Shown here piece by piece: positions 31,039 through 38,092 of a DNA stretch of 52,941 nucleotides. Each line of letters starts with the position of its first letter. Position 1 is the stretch's first letter. The notes under the pieces were generated by a model. The model searched no databases and was not told where the DNA came from. It worked only from the letters and a program-made list of their open reading frames with translations. A program made the position numbers and the translations under genes. The DNA comes from a virus: IMG/VR virus record IMGVR_UViG_3300018984_000007, positions 1 to 52,941 of that record; one strand, 5' to 3'.

Positions 31039-31575
31039 GTGAAGACCAAGATCTTCGCGCTGTTCGCGGCACTGGCGTTCGCGCTGGGTGTCACGAGCAT
31101 CGCTCCCGCCAACGCAGCTCCGCGCGCATCCGCGCCGGTTCTGTCCAATCACACCAGCACGCTGTGCCACAGCGGTTGGGTCTGCTACCGCAACTGGAAC
31201 AACTGCAACACGGCCGACTCCAGCACCGGCCAGGTCGGTGTCGAGGTCATCTCTCGCGCGTCCACCTCCGGTGCGTCGGCTCAGGTTCTGCAGGTGCGGT
31301 ACAGCTCCACGTCCAGCCAAAACTTCCGTGTCGACTGGTCGAAGTACGCGACCGGTGGAGGCGGAACGACCTACTGGTTCACCAGCTCGCCTGTCGGCGA
31401 CGCGTGGGTCGGTTTTGGCTACCCGGACAAGATCTACCAGCCGGTCGACTCGGCGTGGGGAACCTACTCGCAGAACGCCAGCGTGTGGAACTACCTGTCG
31501 CCGCGCAGTGATGAGTCGGATGTCAAGACCTCCTGCACCGTGCTCCTTACCAAGGCCAACTCCTACAGCGGATGA
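31039..31575 (+). CDS. Secreted protein, paralogue B
   Basis: A 178-residue protein. GTG 31039 follows GAGAGGAACC; the open frame upstream lies over paralogue A. The signal peptide is VKTKIFALFAALAFALGVTS followed by IAPANA-A. The mature part matches its neighbours: CHSGWVCYRNWNNCNTADSS, a SGASAQVLQVRY segment, TGGGGTTYWF, a WGTYSQN stretch and CTVLLTKAN near the end. Four Cys in conserved places suggest two disulfides. Confidence 0.8.
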   Translation: MKTKIFALFAALAFALGVTSIAPANAAPRASAPVLSNHTSTLCHSGWVCYRNWNNCNTADSSTGQVGVEVISRASTSGASAQVLQVRYSSTSSQNFRVDWSKYATGGGGTTYWFTSSPVGDAWVGFGYPDKIYQPVDSAWGTYSQNASVWNYLSPRSDESDVKTSCTVLLTKANSYSG

Positions 31576-31586
31576 AGGGCAATCAC

Positions 31587-32129
31587 ATGAAGAAGATCTT
31601 TGCGCTGTTCGCGTCGCTGGCGTTCGCAGCCAGCCTCGCGGCAGCTGCTCCTGCCAACGCAGCTCCGGCTGCGCCAGCTCCGGCCGTCATGGTGCCGGTC
31701 CTGACTGTCACCCCCGACGACTGTGGCAGCGGTAACGTCTGCTACAAGAACTGGCAGAACTGCCCCGCACAGGACGGTGCTGGCAGCGTCGCGGCCACCG
31801 TGTACCACCGCACCTCGATCTCCGGCTCGTCTGCTCAGGTGATCGGCATCCAGTGGAACAACGCCACCACGCGTTGGATGAAGCTCGGTGCCTGGTACAA
31901 GCAGTCCGGTGGTGGAGGCACGACCTACTGGTTCCGTGACGAGTTCAACGTCCCCACGTCGTACCACATGAACGGCGGGACCAACATCAGGTGGTGGGAG
32001 AACAACCTTCCCTGGGCTTCGTATTCGGTGAACCCGAAGGTGACCTCGGTGTTCGAGCCGCAGGCTGTTTACCCGCAGACGGACTGCGTCGTGAACCTGA
32101 CCAAGGCGAACCGCGTCTACAGCTGGTGA
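31587..32129 (+). CDS. Secreted protein, paralogue C
   Basis: A 180-residue protein. ATG 31587 (MKKIFALF) gives a clean signal peptide ending APANAA; ATG 31572 in the same frame is an alternative. The mature part repeats the family pattern: DDCGSGNVCYKNWQNC, SGSSAQVIGIQW, QSGGGGTTYWF, PWASYSVNPKV and CVVNLTKAN. It is more similar to paralogue B than to A. It is closed by a strong hairpin at 32141-32169. Confidence 0.8.
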   Translation: MKKIFALFASLAFAASLAAAAPANAAPAAPAPAVMVPVLTVTPDDCGSGNVCYKNWQNCPAQDGAGSVAATVYHRTSISGSSAQVIGIQWNNATTRWMKLGAWYKQSGGGGTTYWFRDEFNVPTSYHMNGGTNIRWWENNLPWASYSVNPKVTSVFEPQAVYPQTDCVVNLTKANRVYSW

Positions 32130-32140
32130 TCTAAACCATC

Positions 32141-32169
32141 GGGGACCCCGGCATCCGGCCGGGGTCCCC
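32141..32169 (+). terminator. Hairpin terminator after the exported-protein cassette
   Basis: GGGGACCCCGG pairs perfectly with CCGGGGTCCCC over a 7-base loop (11 pairs). A C-rich stretch follows, not a T-run. Confidence 0.7.
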
Positions 32170-32196
32170 ACCCCCACCTCCCCCTTTGGAGCGAAC

Positions 32197-32877
32197 ATGG
32201 TGGTCATGAACTTGGGCCGGTTGAAGCAGCACGACGAGCGGTCGCGGCAGTTCGCGTTCAGTTCGCGTGCAGCTGAGTCGATCCAGATCAAGGACAAGGG
32301 TTGGACCCACTACGGCGCGGTGTCCGATCAGGGGGTAACCAGCGCGTGCGTCGGATTCACCGGCCTGGACTGGCGCAACACGCGACCGGCGAAGCAGCCG
32401 AAGAAGGTGTACTACGAGAACACGGCGTTCGACGACTACCGTGGCGCGACGCTGCACGACGCGTGGCCCGGCGAGTGGCCGGACGTGGACAATGGAAGCA
32501 GCGGGCTGGGTCTGTGTAAATACTTCAAGTCGATCGGCGTAATCGACCGGTACGAGTGGGCGTTCGGGTTCGAGTCGTTCCTGCACATGATGATGCGGGG
32601 TCCGGTGTCGGTCGGCATCGAGTGGACCGAGGGCATGTTCTACCCCGACAAGTACGGGCAGATAAGCCCGACCGGCCGGACTGTCGGCGGACATCAGCTG
32701 CTAGCCACCAGTGTGGACGTGAACAAGCAGTATGGGGGTGGCGGTCGTGTCTGGCTGCTCAACCACTGGTCCAAGCGGTGGGGTGTCAACGGCCGAGCGT
32801 GGATGACGTTTACTGACTTCGACAACCGGCTGCGCGCCGACGGCGACGCAGTCCTGATGATTAAGGACCCGGCATGA
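32197..32877 (+). CDS. Papain-like (C1-type) cysteine protease
   Basis: A 226-residue protein from ATG 32197 after GGAGCGAAC. All papain-fold landmarks are in order: Gln45 and Cys51 in VSDQGVTSACVGF, His166 in VGGHQLLAT, and Asn189 in LLNHWSKRWGVNGRAWM, which parallels the NSWG-x-W-G-x-x-G signature. There is no signal peptide or pro-region, so it should act in the cytoplasm, or in exported form by an unusual route. It follows the three secreted paralogues and precedes nucleotide-metabolism genes. The target is unknown: host proteins, or a phage protein. A dispersed motif core (32737-32745) encodes its GGGG run before the Asn motif. Confidence 0.78.
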   Translation: MVVMNLGRLKQHDERSRQFAFSSRAAESIQIKDKGWTHYGAVSDQGVTSACVGFTGLDWRNTRPAKQPKKVYYENTAFDDYRGATLHDAWPGEWPDVDNGSSGLGLCKYFKSIGVIDRYEWAFGFESFLHMMMRGPVSVGIEWTEGMFYPDKYGQISPTGRTVGGHQLLATSVDVNKQYGGGGRVWLLNHWSKRWGVNGRAWMTFTDFDNRLRADGDAVLMIKDPA

Positions 32878-33173
32878 TGCAGCAGCACGAGGTTGAGGCG
32901 AAGAAGGAAACGCCGGTCATGGGTCCGACCCTGTCGGTGGCGCAGGCGTGGTTGAAGGCGAATGGGTGGACTCAGGTTCGCGTCGACCGATGGACGAAGC
33001 TGCAGGCTCGGACCGGTGAAGAGATGTTCGTCGAGTTGGGCTACGTCTATGGCGCGGTCTGGTTCAAGGGTAAGGTTGCTCGGATCGGTTTCATCCACAA
33101 CGCCGAGACGCGCGACCCCAACGACATCGAACCGTTGAAGCTGCTGGTTCAGGTACTGGACGAGTCGCGTTGA
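32874..33173 (+). CDS. Small protein, unknown function
   Basis: A 99-residue protein; ATG 32874 (or 32877) overlaps the protease stop, so they are co-translated. A helix (SVAQAWLKANGWTQVRVDRW) is followed by strands (MFVELGYVYGAVWFKGKVARI) and a helix ending LKLLVQVLDESR. No family recognised. The next gene starts inside its stop codon. Confidence 0.65.
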   Translation: MMQQHEVEAKKETPVMGPTLSVAQAWLKANGWTQVRVDRWTKLQARTGEEMFVELGYVYGAVWFKGKVARIGFIHNAETRDPNDIEPLKLLVQVLDESR

Positions 33174-33271
33174 ACCAGCAGGACGCGGTCTGCCCGCGTT
33201 GTGAGAAGCACGTTGTGAAGGAGACCCTGATGGATCACCTCGCCAAGCACTGGGCGGAGGACAAAGAGTGA
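33170..33271 (+). CDS. 33-residue zinc-finger microprotein
   Basis: TTG 33170 overlaps the previous stop. The product MNQQDAVCPRCEKHVVKETL ends MDHLAKHWAEDKE: Cys-x2-Cys-x11-His-x3-His, a complete C2H2 zinc finger that makes up nearly the whole peptide. Its stop overlaps the next start. It may be a DNA- or protein-binding modulator. Confidence 0.6.
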   Translation: MNQQDAVCPRCEKHVVKETLMDHLAKHWAEDKE

Positions 33272-33399
33272 ACTTGCTTCTGAACTGCCGGTCTTGCCGC
33301 ACTAACTTCGACAGCATTCAAGGTGCTGACGATCACGAGATGACCAACGACGAAACTTGTTTCCTGGCTCAGTACACGATCGTTAGGGATGCTGAATGA
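33268..33399 (+). CDS. 43-residue Cys-containing microprotein
   Basis: GTG 33268 overlaps the zinc-finger stop; the TGA at 33397-33399 overlaps the next ATG. The product (VNLLLNCRSCRTNFDSIQGA, then a C in DETCFLAQY) has a C-x2-C pair. Coupled on both sides; no family recognised. Confidence 0.55.
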   Translation: MNLLLNCRSCRTNFDSIQGADDHEMTNDETCFLAQYTIVRDAE

Positions 33400-34364
33400 C
33401 ACCCCCTCGCATGGTCTATATGGCCTACCCAATAGACCTGATCGCGGGCCGTGACGATGTCCGGCCGCTGTTCGAGACGATCGAGAACCTCAAGCCTGCG
33501 CTGATGGACGCTGGGGTCGATATAATCTTCGATCCCGGTGATGCATTCATGGTCAACGCGGCGGCCAGGGTCGGGCACGAGCTGCGGTCGATCAACCAGG
33601 CCGCGCTGGATGCGGCCGATGCGATGGTGGCGGTCCTGCCCTCCGGCCTGCCGTCCATCGGGGTCCCGATGGAAATCGACCACGCGGTCAAGCAGGGCAA
33701 GACGGTCGCGGTGATGACCGACACCAAGGCATGGATGCTGGGGTTCGGTGATTACCCCAACGTGAAGACCTTCCCGATCGAAGAGGCGGGCTGGGTCCAG
33801 ATGATCCTGTGGATGGTAGCTTCACATCTGCGGGTCGAAGAGTCGAAGCAGATCCAGGTCGAGGCACTGCCGTTCCAACGCGCGTACAAGGCGGAATGCG
33901 GCAAGTACGGTGTGCACGACGCACACGATTACGGCGAGCACATGGCCGATCGTTGCGACGGCGTGCCGGATTGCACCCCGCGACGCGTTCACCATAACGA
34001 CGCGGGCTGGGACCTGATCGTGGCTGAAACGACATTGATCCGGCCTGGCCAGCAGGTTGATATCCCAATGGGGGTGGCGGTTGCACTGCCCGAGTGGTCA
34101 TTCGGTCGAATCACCGGCCGGTCGTCGACACTGCGGAAGCTCAACGTCCTCGTCAATGAGGGCATTATTGATGCCGGATACCGGGGACCACTTTACGCGC
34201 TGTGTCGCAACATGGGCACCGAGAACGTGCGAATCGACGCCGGATCCAGGGTCGCACAGCTCATCATCCACGAAAACCACGCGCCGGAAGTTGAGCCGGT
34301 CGCGGTACTCGATCTGCCGGAATCAACACGAGGGGACCGTGGTTTTGGTAGTACGGGAACGTGA
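33396..34364 (+). CDS. Fusion of deoxyribosyltransferase-like domain and dUTPase
   Basis: A 322-residue protein. Residues 1-145 resemble nucleoside 2-deoxyribosyltransferases (VYMAYPIDL start, DAADAMVAVL strand, probable catalytic Glu93 in GVPMEIDHA). Residues about 165-195 are Cys/His-rich and may bind zinc. Residues 196-322 hold all five dUTPase motifs: NDAGWDL (202-206), GRSS (241-244), GIIDAGYRG (256-264), GSRVAQL (283-289) and RGDRGFGST (312-320). The dUTPase part should convert dUTP to dUMP; the first domain may exchange bases on deoxynucleosides, useful if the phage changes its purine pool. Two dispersed motif cores (33626, 34073) are read here in the V-A-V frame. Confidence 0.8.
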   Translation: MTPPRMVYMAYPIDLIAGRDDVRPLFETIENLKPALMDAGVDIIFDPGDAFMVNAAARVGHELRSINQAALDAADAMVAVLPSGLPSIGVPMEIDHAVKQGKTVAVMTDTKAWMLGFGDYPNVKTFPIEEAGWVQMILWMVASHLRVEESKQIQVEALPFQRAYKAECGKYGVHDAHDYGEHMADRCDGVPDCTPRRVHHNDAGWDLIVAETTLIRPGQQVDIPMGVAVALPEWSFGRITGRSSTLRKLNVLVNEGIIDAGYRGPLYALCRNMGTENVRIDAGSRVAQLIIHENHAPEVEPVAVLDLPESTRGDRGFGSTGT

Positions 34365-34470
34365 AGAGCTTGACACGGTAGACCTCAGCCCGCTAGGGTG
34401 GCTGGCTGTGATCACGGGTGCGCTCACACCCCTGATCGTGCTCGGAGTCGTCATCCTGATGTACTCCTGA
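34339..34470 (+). CDS. 43-residue membrane microprotein
   Basis: GTG 34339 follows GAGGGG with 4-base spacing and overlaps the dUTPase end. After a charged start (VVREREELDTVDL) come about 23 hydrophobic residues (PLGWLAVITGALTPLIVLGV, then VILMYS). Last gene of the rightward early block. Confidence 0.55.
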   Translation: MVLVVREREELDTVDLSPLGWLAVITGALTPLIVLGVVILMYS

Positions 34471-34527
34471 GCACGCCGTTCCGGTTGATAAGGTGCGGGG
34501 AATGCTCCTGGTCCCGGAACACAGAAA

Positions 34528-34560
34528 CGCCCGGCAGTCCCGAGGGGGGACTGCCGGGCG
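34528..34560. terminator. Bidirectional terminator between convergent blocks
   Basis: CGCCCGGCAGTCCC pairs perfectly with GGGACTGCCGGGCG around GAGGG. It lies between the last rightward early gene (ends 34470) and the last leftward gene (ends 34569), so it should stop transcription from both sides. Confidence 0.8.
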
Positions 34561-34568
34561 GATCTGTA

Positions 34569-34952
34569 TCAGGAGACGGGCTGGAGAGCCGTCCCGTGAG
34601 CTGGCGTGGGCGGGGTGGCAGGTACGGCGGTAGTGACAGGGCCGTCGTCACGGCGGGGCCGGTAGCGGCTGCCTCCGGTGACCAGGCTGCCCAGTTTGGG
34701 GCGGGCGGACTCGGTCTGCTCGAACACCAGGACGGCGACCTTGGACTGCTCTTCCGCGATCACGTCCAGCAGGTCCACGATCGAGACGTTCTGGTCCTCC
34801 TGGTTGGCGCGGACATGGACCTTGTCGTCGATTCCCTCGATTGCGCCGTGCTCCGCGACCCGAGCCCGATCCATCATATTCATCAAGATCGGGTAGTGCA
34901 GGCTCCAGATTGCCTCGCGCTGCTGGTCGATCGGTGTCAGGGTCTCACTCAT
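34569..34952 (-). CDS. Leftward small protein, unknown function
   Basis: A 127-residue protein starting ATG 34952. The first 85 residues are helical and acidic (MSETLTPIDQQREAIWSLHY; SIVDLLDVIAEEQSKVAVLV); the last 40 are Pro/Thr/Arg-rich and disordered. It overlaps the upstream 47-residue gene by 8 bases. Last gene of the leftward operon, before the bidirectional terminator. No family recognised. Confidence 0.65.
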   Translation of the reverse strand: MSETLTPIDQQREAIWSLHYPILMNMMDRARVAEHGAIEGIDDKVHVRANQEDQNVSIVDLLDVIAEEQSKVAVLVFEQTESARPKLGSLVTGGSRYRPRRDDGPVTTAVPATPPTPAHGTALQPVS

Positions 34953-35088
34953 CGGTGGTGTCCTCGTCCTTCTTGACGTAGAGCTTTGGCGGGGTCACAT
35001 TCTCTTCGTTCGTCTCGGCCAGCATGAGTTGCCTGGCCCAACGACGCTCTTCCTCGATTCGGTCGAGGTGGATCTTGAACGGGTCCAC
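34945..35088 (-). CDS. 47-residue protein, unknown function
   Basis: GTG 35088 follows CCAGGAGGCGCAAA on the minus strand. The product VDPFKIHLDRIEEERRWARQ continues through a helix and ends in an acidic tail (VKKDEDTTDE). It looks like a short amphipathic helix with a charged end. Coupled to the next gene by overlap. Confidence 0.6.
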   Translation of the reverse strand: MDPFKIHLDRIEEERRWARQLMLAETNEENVTPPKLYVKKDEDTTDE

Positions 35089-35113
35089 TTTGCGCCTCCT
35101 GGGGGCGGGTTAG

Positions 35114-35308
35114 TTACAGCGGGCTGATTTCGATCATGACGAGCTTGCCGTTCTTGGTCTTGCCCTCCCACATGAACATGAAGTCCATCTCGTCGAAGTG
35201 GTCGGAAGCCAGAGCCAAGATGCCAAACTCTTCGTTCATCATGGCCAGGACGTGCATTGCCATGCCAGGGTCGACCAAACCCCAGTCCAGATAGACCATG
35301 ACCCGCAT
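35114..35308 (-). CDS. 64-residue protein, unknown function
   Basis: ATG 35308 lies four bases after the lipoprotein stop. The product (MRVMVYLDWGLVDPGMAMHV ...) is Met-rich with alternating strands and helices and ends KLVMIEISPL. No family recognised. Confidence 0.6.
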   Translation of the reverse strand: MRVMVYLDWGLVDPGMAMHVLAMMNEEFGILALASDHFDEMDFMFMWEGKTKNGKLVMIEISPL

Positions 35309-35312
35309 GGCG

Positions 35313-35801
35313 TCAGTTCTCGATCACGGACGTGACGGACGCGGTGACCTTGGTACTGGCCTTCGGCGTGGTCCCCGACCCGCTCATGAACGGCTTCTCG
35401 AAAGTGAGCCCATTCGAGACGAGCGTGTCTGAGTACGGGTCCGTCAGCCCGTTCATGATGTAGGTGATCTCCCAGCTTTCGCCGTCCTCGGGCTTGAGGT
35501 TCTCCGGCCCCACGTAGTTCAGGGTTGGCTCCCAATTGACGTTGCACCCGTACCCGCTGAAGCAGTGCTTCTTCGTGACCCGGATCGAGACGGTCCAGTC
35601 CTTGGTGCCGAGTGGGCGCTCGATCGCCTTGGGCGTTTCTGCCTTGGGGGCGGTGAGCTTCTTGGGCGGGGTGGCGGTCCCTGAGGTTGCCACTGGAGCG
35701 GTGGCGCGGCCAACGTTCTTGGCCTCGGGTGCGGCGCAACCGACCAGAGCCAAGGCGGCAACTGCGGCGGGACCCCAATAGCGGAAGTGTGTGTAGCTCA
35801 T
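35313..35801 (-). CDS. Predicted lipoprotein
   Basis: A 162-residue protein starting ATG 35801. The N-terminus has a short polar part, a hydrophobic core (GPAAVAALALVGC) and a lipobox (LVGC) with Cys22 as lipidation site. A disordered Thr/Pro/Lys linker (about 25-60) leads to a folded domain with Cys in HCFSGYGCNVNW and a strand-rich SWEITYIMNGLTDPYSDTL segment. It resembles secreted lipoproteins of Streptomyces in shape and may come from a host. Lipoproteins in phages often block superinfection. A dispersed motif copy (35670-35678) lies antisense in its linker. Confidence 0.7.
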   Translation of the reverse strand: MSYTHFRYWGPAAVAALALVGCAAPEAKNVGRATAPVATSGTATPPKKLTAPKAETPKAIERPLGTKDWTVSIRVTKKHCFSGYGCNVNWEPTLNYVGPENLKPEDGESWEITYIMNGLTDPYSDTLVSNGLTFEKPFMSGSGTTPKASTKVTASVTSVIEN

Positions 35802-35831
35802 TGCGTCGGTCTCTCTTCTCGTGAGGTGAAA

Positions 35832-36686
35832 TCAGGCGGGCTGGGTGGTGTACGGCTTGAACGTGCTGTTGTTCGTGACCGGGATCTTGTATTCCAGGTC
35901 CTTGAGGTTGTCGGCCGCGTTGCTGGCTTCCGAGCCAGGCTTCACCTCGCTGCGGGTGACCACGTTGTCGACCTGCTTGGCGTGGTAGGTCCAGCGGCCG
36001 ATCTTCACCGTGCCGTAGACCGGCGTGGGCGCAGGGGTCGCAGGCTCGTCGGTCTTGAGCTTGCTGGCCTTCTCCACCAGGCGACCGGCGTGGGCGTAAG
36101 CCTTGTCGCGCAGCTTCTGCGAGGGCAACTCGTTCAGAGCGTCACGGACCTCGTCCTCGGTGCCGACCCAGCCGCCGTTCGCGATCACCGTCTGTGCAAT
36201 CTCCCTGGCCACCTGGCCAGCGTGCCTCGCGTCGTGACCCGGAGCGTACTCCCGTGAGGACAGAGCCTCGCAGCCGCACAAGCACGGCTTAGTGGCAGCA
36301 GCCGGATTGCGGGGGGCACGTGGTGACTTGGGGGCAGAGGTTCCCTTGGTGGGGGTGGCGGTCCTGGGTGCGGGCATCCGCGCGTCGAGCCAGGTGGTGA
36401 ACTTGGCGGTGACGGCTGCCTCGTCCTCCATCTTGACCAGGTCCTCGTGCAGACCCCAAACCGTGTCGCCGTCCGGGGAGGTGACCTCTTCAGCCCACCC
36501 GTGGTTGACCAGGATGCCGACCAGCTCGCGAGCGTACCGGCTGTTGATGTTCACCTTGCTGGCGACATCGGTGATGTCCACGAAGTGCTGGTCGTGGATC
36601 AAGGCGAAGGTCTTGGCCAGCTCGTCGCGAACGTGGCTCTCGATCTCGGCCTTCTTGGGAGCAGGGGTGGCGTTCTGGAGGGACAT
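35832..36686 (-). CDS. Winged-helix-like protein with a GHDAR domain (paralogue 2)
   Basis: A 284-residue protein from ATG 36686 after CCCAGGAGTCCC. Residues about 12-80 look like a winged helix (ITDVASKVNINSRYARELVG, then a wing with SPDGDTVWGL). A Pro/Ala-rich linker leads to PCLCGCEALSSREYAPGHDA (about 132-151) followed by RHAGQVAREIAQ, then ALNELPSQKLRDKAYAHAGR. A C-terminal strand-rich domain follows (KIGRWTYHAKQVDNVVT). The combination suggests a DNA-binding regulator. A dispersed motif copy (36351-36366) lies antisense in the linker. First gene of its operon; a TTGTGT/TACGAT promoter lies just upstream. Confidence 0.65.
   Translation of the reverse strand: MSLQNATPAPKKAEIESHVRDELAKTFALIHDQHFVDITDVASKVNINSRYARELVGILVNHGWAEEVTSPDGDTVWGLHEDLVKMEDEAAVTAKFTTWLDARMPAPRTATPTKGTSAPKSPRAPRNPAAATKPCLCGCEALSSREYAPGHDARHAGQVAREIAQTVIANGGWVGTEDEVRDALNELPSQKLRDKAYAHAGRLVEKASKLKTDEPATPAPTPVYGTVKIGRWTYHAKQVDNVVTRSEVKPGSEASNAADNLKDLEYKIPVTNNSTFKPYTTQPA
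36351..36366 (+). repeat. Dispersed motif GGGGGTGGCGGTCCTG in a leftward gene
   Basis: The word keeps its + orientation although the gene here runs leftward (it encodes TATPT in the antisense direction). Evidence that orientation follows the genome, not the gene. Confidence 0.8.
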
Positions 36687-36727
36687 TTGGGACTCCTGGG
36701 GTGAGAAGTGGCGGGGTGACTAGAACC

Positions 36728-36756
36728 ATCGTACCACATCCCGTCCCAGGACACAA
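36728..36756 (-). promoter_or_regulatory. Leftward promoter TTGTGT-N17-TACGAT
   Basis: Read on the minus strand: -35 at 36756-36751, -10 at 36733-36728, spacing 17. Start near 36721, 35 bases before ATG 36686. Confidence 0.75.
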
Positions 36757-36799
36757 GGGGTGCTTTGGTGTGCGCTGGGACGGAAAGAAGTGCGGTGGG

Positions 36800-37012
36800 T
36801 CAGGGAGAAGGGAAGAGGTGCGGGTAACCCCAAGGTTCCTGGGTTACGACCAAGACCGCACCGTTTCCGCCAATACGACGGAAATCCGGTGAACGCTTCA
36901 TGTCGTACGGACCGATCGCGTCTTCGGGGATCCGCCACTCTTCGGTCGTGTAGTACTTACCGGTGTCCTTGAACAGGATCACCTCAGCGCGGGGACCGGG
37001 GGGAAGTTGCAT
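36800..37012 (-). CDS. 70-residue protein, unknown function
   Basis: ATG 37012 lies one base after the upstream stop, so the two are coupled; the longer frame above 37012 is overlap. The product MQLPPGPRAEVILFKDTGKY is followed by a strand-rich, Trp/Tyr-containing sequence (TTEEWRIPEDAIGPYDMK; GGNGAVLVVTQEPWGYPH). No family recognised. Confidence 0.6.
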   Translation of the reverse strand: MQLPPGPRAEVILFKDTGKYYTTEEWRIPEDAIGPYDMKRSPDFRRIGGNGAVLVVTQEPWGYPHLFPSP

Positions 37013-37013
37013 G

Positions 37014-37415
37014 TCAGCTTGCGTAACCGACGGCGCGCAGAGGGAACTCGATCGTGACCAGGACCACGTCGGACGGGGAGAACTCCGCGTAGAACTCGCC
37101 TCCACCGACCTCCTGAGCCTCCATGAACAGGGACTCCGGGAAGTTGACCGAGAACCACCCCGGGATCGGACGACCGCCCCGATCCTTGAGGGGGCGGACC
37201 TCCGTGGCCGGGTCCACGATCACCTCGTGGTCGAGCTGGTTGATCGCACGGGCGACCAGGACCTCGTGGCCAACCGGCCAGGTCCGGCCGACGTGGCCGG
37301 AGTGCCGGGTGTTCGGGTTGGCGGCGTCACGGGCTTCGACCCAGACGACACGGACCGGGACGGCCGGGCAGAAGGAACGGGGAGCTGTGATTCGGGGAAG
37401 CGGCTTGGTTTCCAT
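37014..37415 (-). CDS. Leftward protein, unknown function
   Basis: A 133-residue protein from ATG 37415 after AGGAGAACC. It is beta-rich (VPVRVVWVEARDAANPNTRH; GHEVLVARAINQLDHEVIVD; a final ADVVLVTIEF-like strand with PLRAVGYAS). Soluble and probably monomeric or oligomeric beta structure. A good dispersed motif copy lies in the gap just upstream (37432-37448). Confidence 0.65.
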   Translation of the reverse strand: METKPLPRITAPRSFCPAVPVRVVWVEARDAANPNTRHSGHVGRTWPVGHEVLVARAINQLDHEVIVDPATEVRPLKDRGGRPIPGWFSVNFPESLFMEAQEVGGGEFYAEFSPSDVVLVTIEFPLRAVGYAS

Positions 37416-37431
37416 GGCGGGTTCTCCTTAT

Positions 37432-37448
37432 GGGGGTGGCGGTTCTTC
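37432..37448 (+). repeat. Intergenic dispersed motif GGGGGTGGCGGTTCTTC
   Basis: Near-ideal copy between two leftward genes, outside any coding sequence, keeping + orientation. It rules out a purely protein-level explanation. Confidence 0.85.
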
Positions 37449-37462
37449 GGTTTGGGGGGAGA

Positions 37463-37711
37463 CTAGAGTCGATTCCAAGCGGGGAGGATCAGAGAGACCA
37501 CGTCGCCGTCGGGGAAATCAACTGTGATAGTGAATTCGTCGTCGGGGAACCGGATGATGTGCTGGCCGATCAGGACCGGGAGCTGGGAGTTGTAGTTCAG
37601 GAGCCGCTCGAACGCGGTGCGGAATGCGTCCTTGTCGACGAGGGCTCGGATCAGCTCACCATTGTAGATGATTTTGGCCTGCGGTTTGGTGGGGGCGGTG
37701 ACGTCGGTCAT
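37463..37711 (-). CDS. 82-residue protein, unknown function
   Basis: ATG 37711. The product has an N-terminal disordered stretch, a helix (ELIRALVDKDAFRTAFERLL) and strands (FTITVDFPDGDVVSLILP). It belongs to the same size class as the next upstream gene (82 residues) but I see no clear homology. Unknown function. Confidence 0.65.
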   Translation of the reverse strand: MTDVTAPTKPQAKIIYNGELIRALVDKDAFRTAFERLLNYNSQLPVLIGQHIIRFPDDEFTITVDFPDGDVVSLILPAWNRL

Positions 37712-37726
37712 GGTGGGCGCTCGCTT

Positions 37727-37975
37727 TCAGTAGTCGAGGATGACGGAGATCGGGCCGACCCGGCTCTCCTGGGGGACGATCAGGGAGAACATCCAGTTCT
37801 CGCCCCAGACGGTGATCTCCAGCTCTTGCTCGCCGTAAGCCGAGGTGATTCGCATGTCCTCGATCGAGAGGGGTTCCGTGAACTTTCTGCCGTCAACCGC
37901 GACCAGCTTTTTGCCGACGAACTCGGAGAAGTCGGAATCTGCGATTAGGGCGCGGACCGTGTGGCGGGTTTCCAT
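37727..37975 (-). CDS. 82-residue protein, unknown function
   Basis: ATG 37975 after AAAGGAGCCTGCA. It contains a helix (ADSDFSEFVGKKLVAVDG) and strands (QELEITVWGENWMFSLIVPQ). First gene after the leftward promoter at 38042-38070. Confidence 0.65.
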   Translation of the reverse strand: METRHTVRALIADSDFSEFVGKKLVAVDGRKFTEPLSIEDMRITSAYGEQELEITVWGENWMFSLIVPQESRVGPISVILDY

Positions 37976-38041
37976 TGCAGGCTCCTTTGGCGGGGTCGAG
38001 CGGGGGGCGGGGGCGGGGGGCGTCTCTTTCTTTCTACCCCT

Positions 38042-38070
38042 ATCCTATCAGGTAGGGGGAGGGGATGCAA
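38042..38070 (-). promoter_or_regulatory. Leftward promoter TTGCAT-N17-TAGGAT
   Basis: Read on the minus strand: -35 at 38070-38065, -10 at 38047-38042, spacing 17. It should drive genes 37975 to 36800 with a leader of about 60 bases. Confidence 0.7.
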
Positions 38071-38092
38071 GGGGTGCGGGATGTGATGCGGA

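Noticed and set aside
31349-31930. Gly-run codons in secreted paralogues B and C as motif copies
   Set aside because: They use GGTGGAGGCGGA-like codons and lack the core word; only paralogue A has it, possibly by chance.
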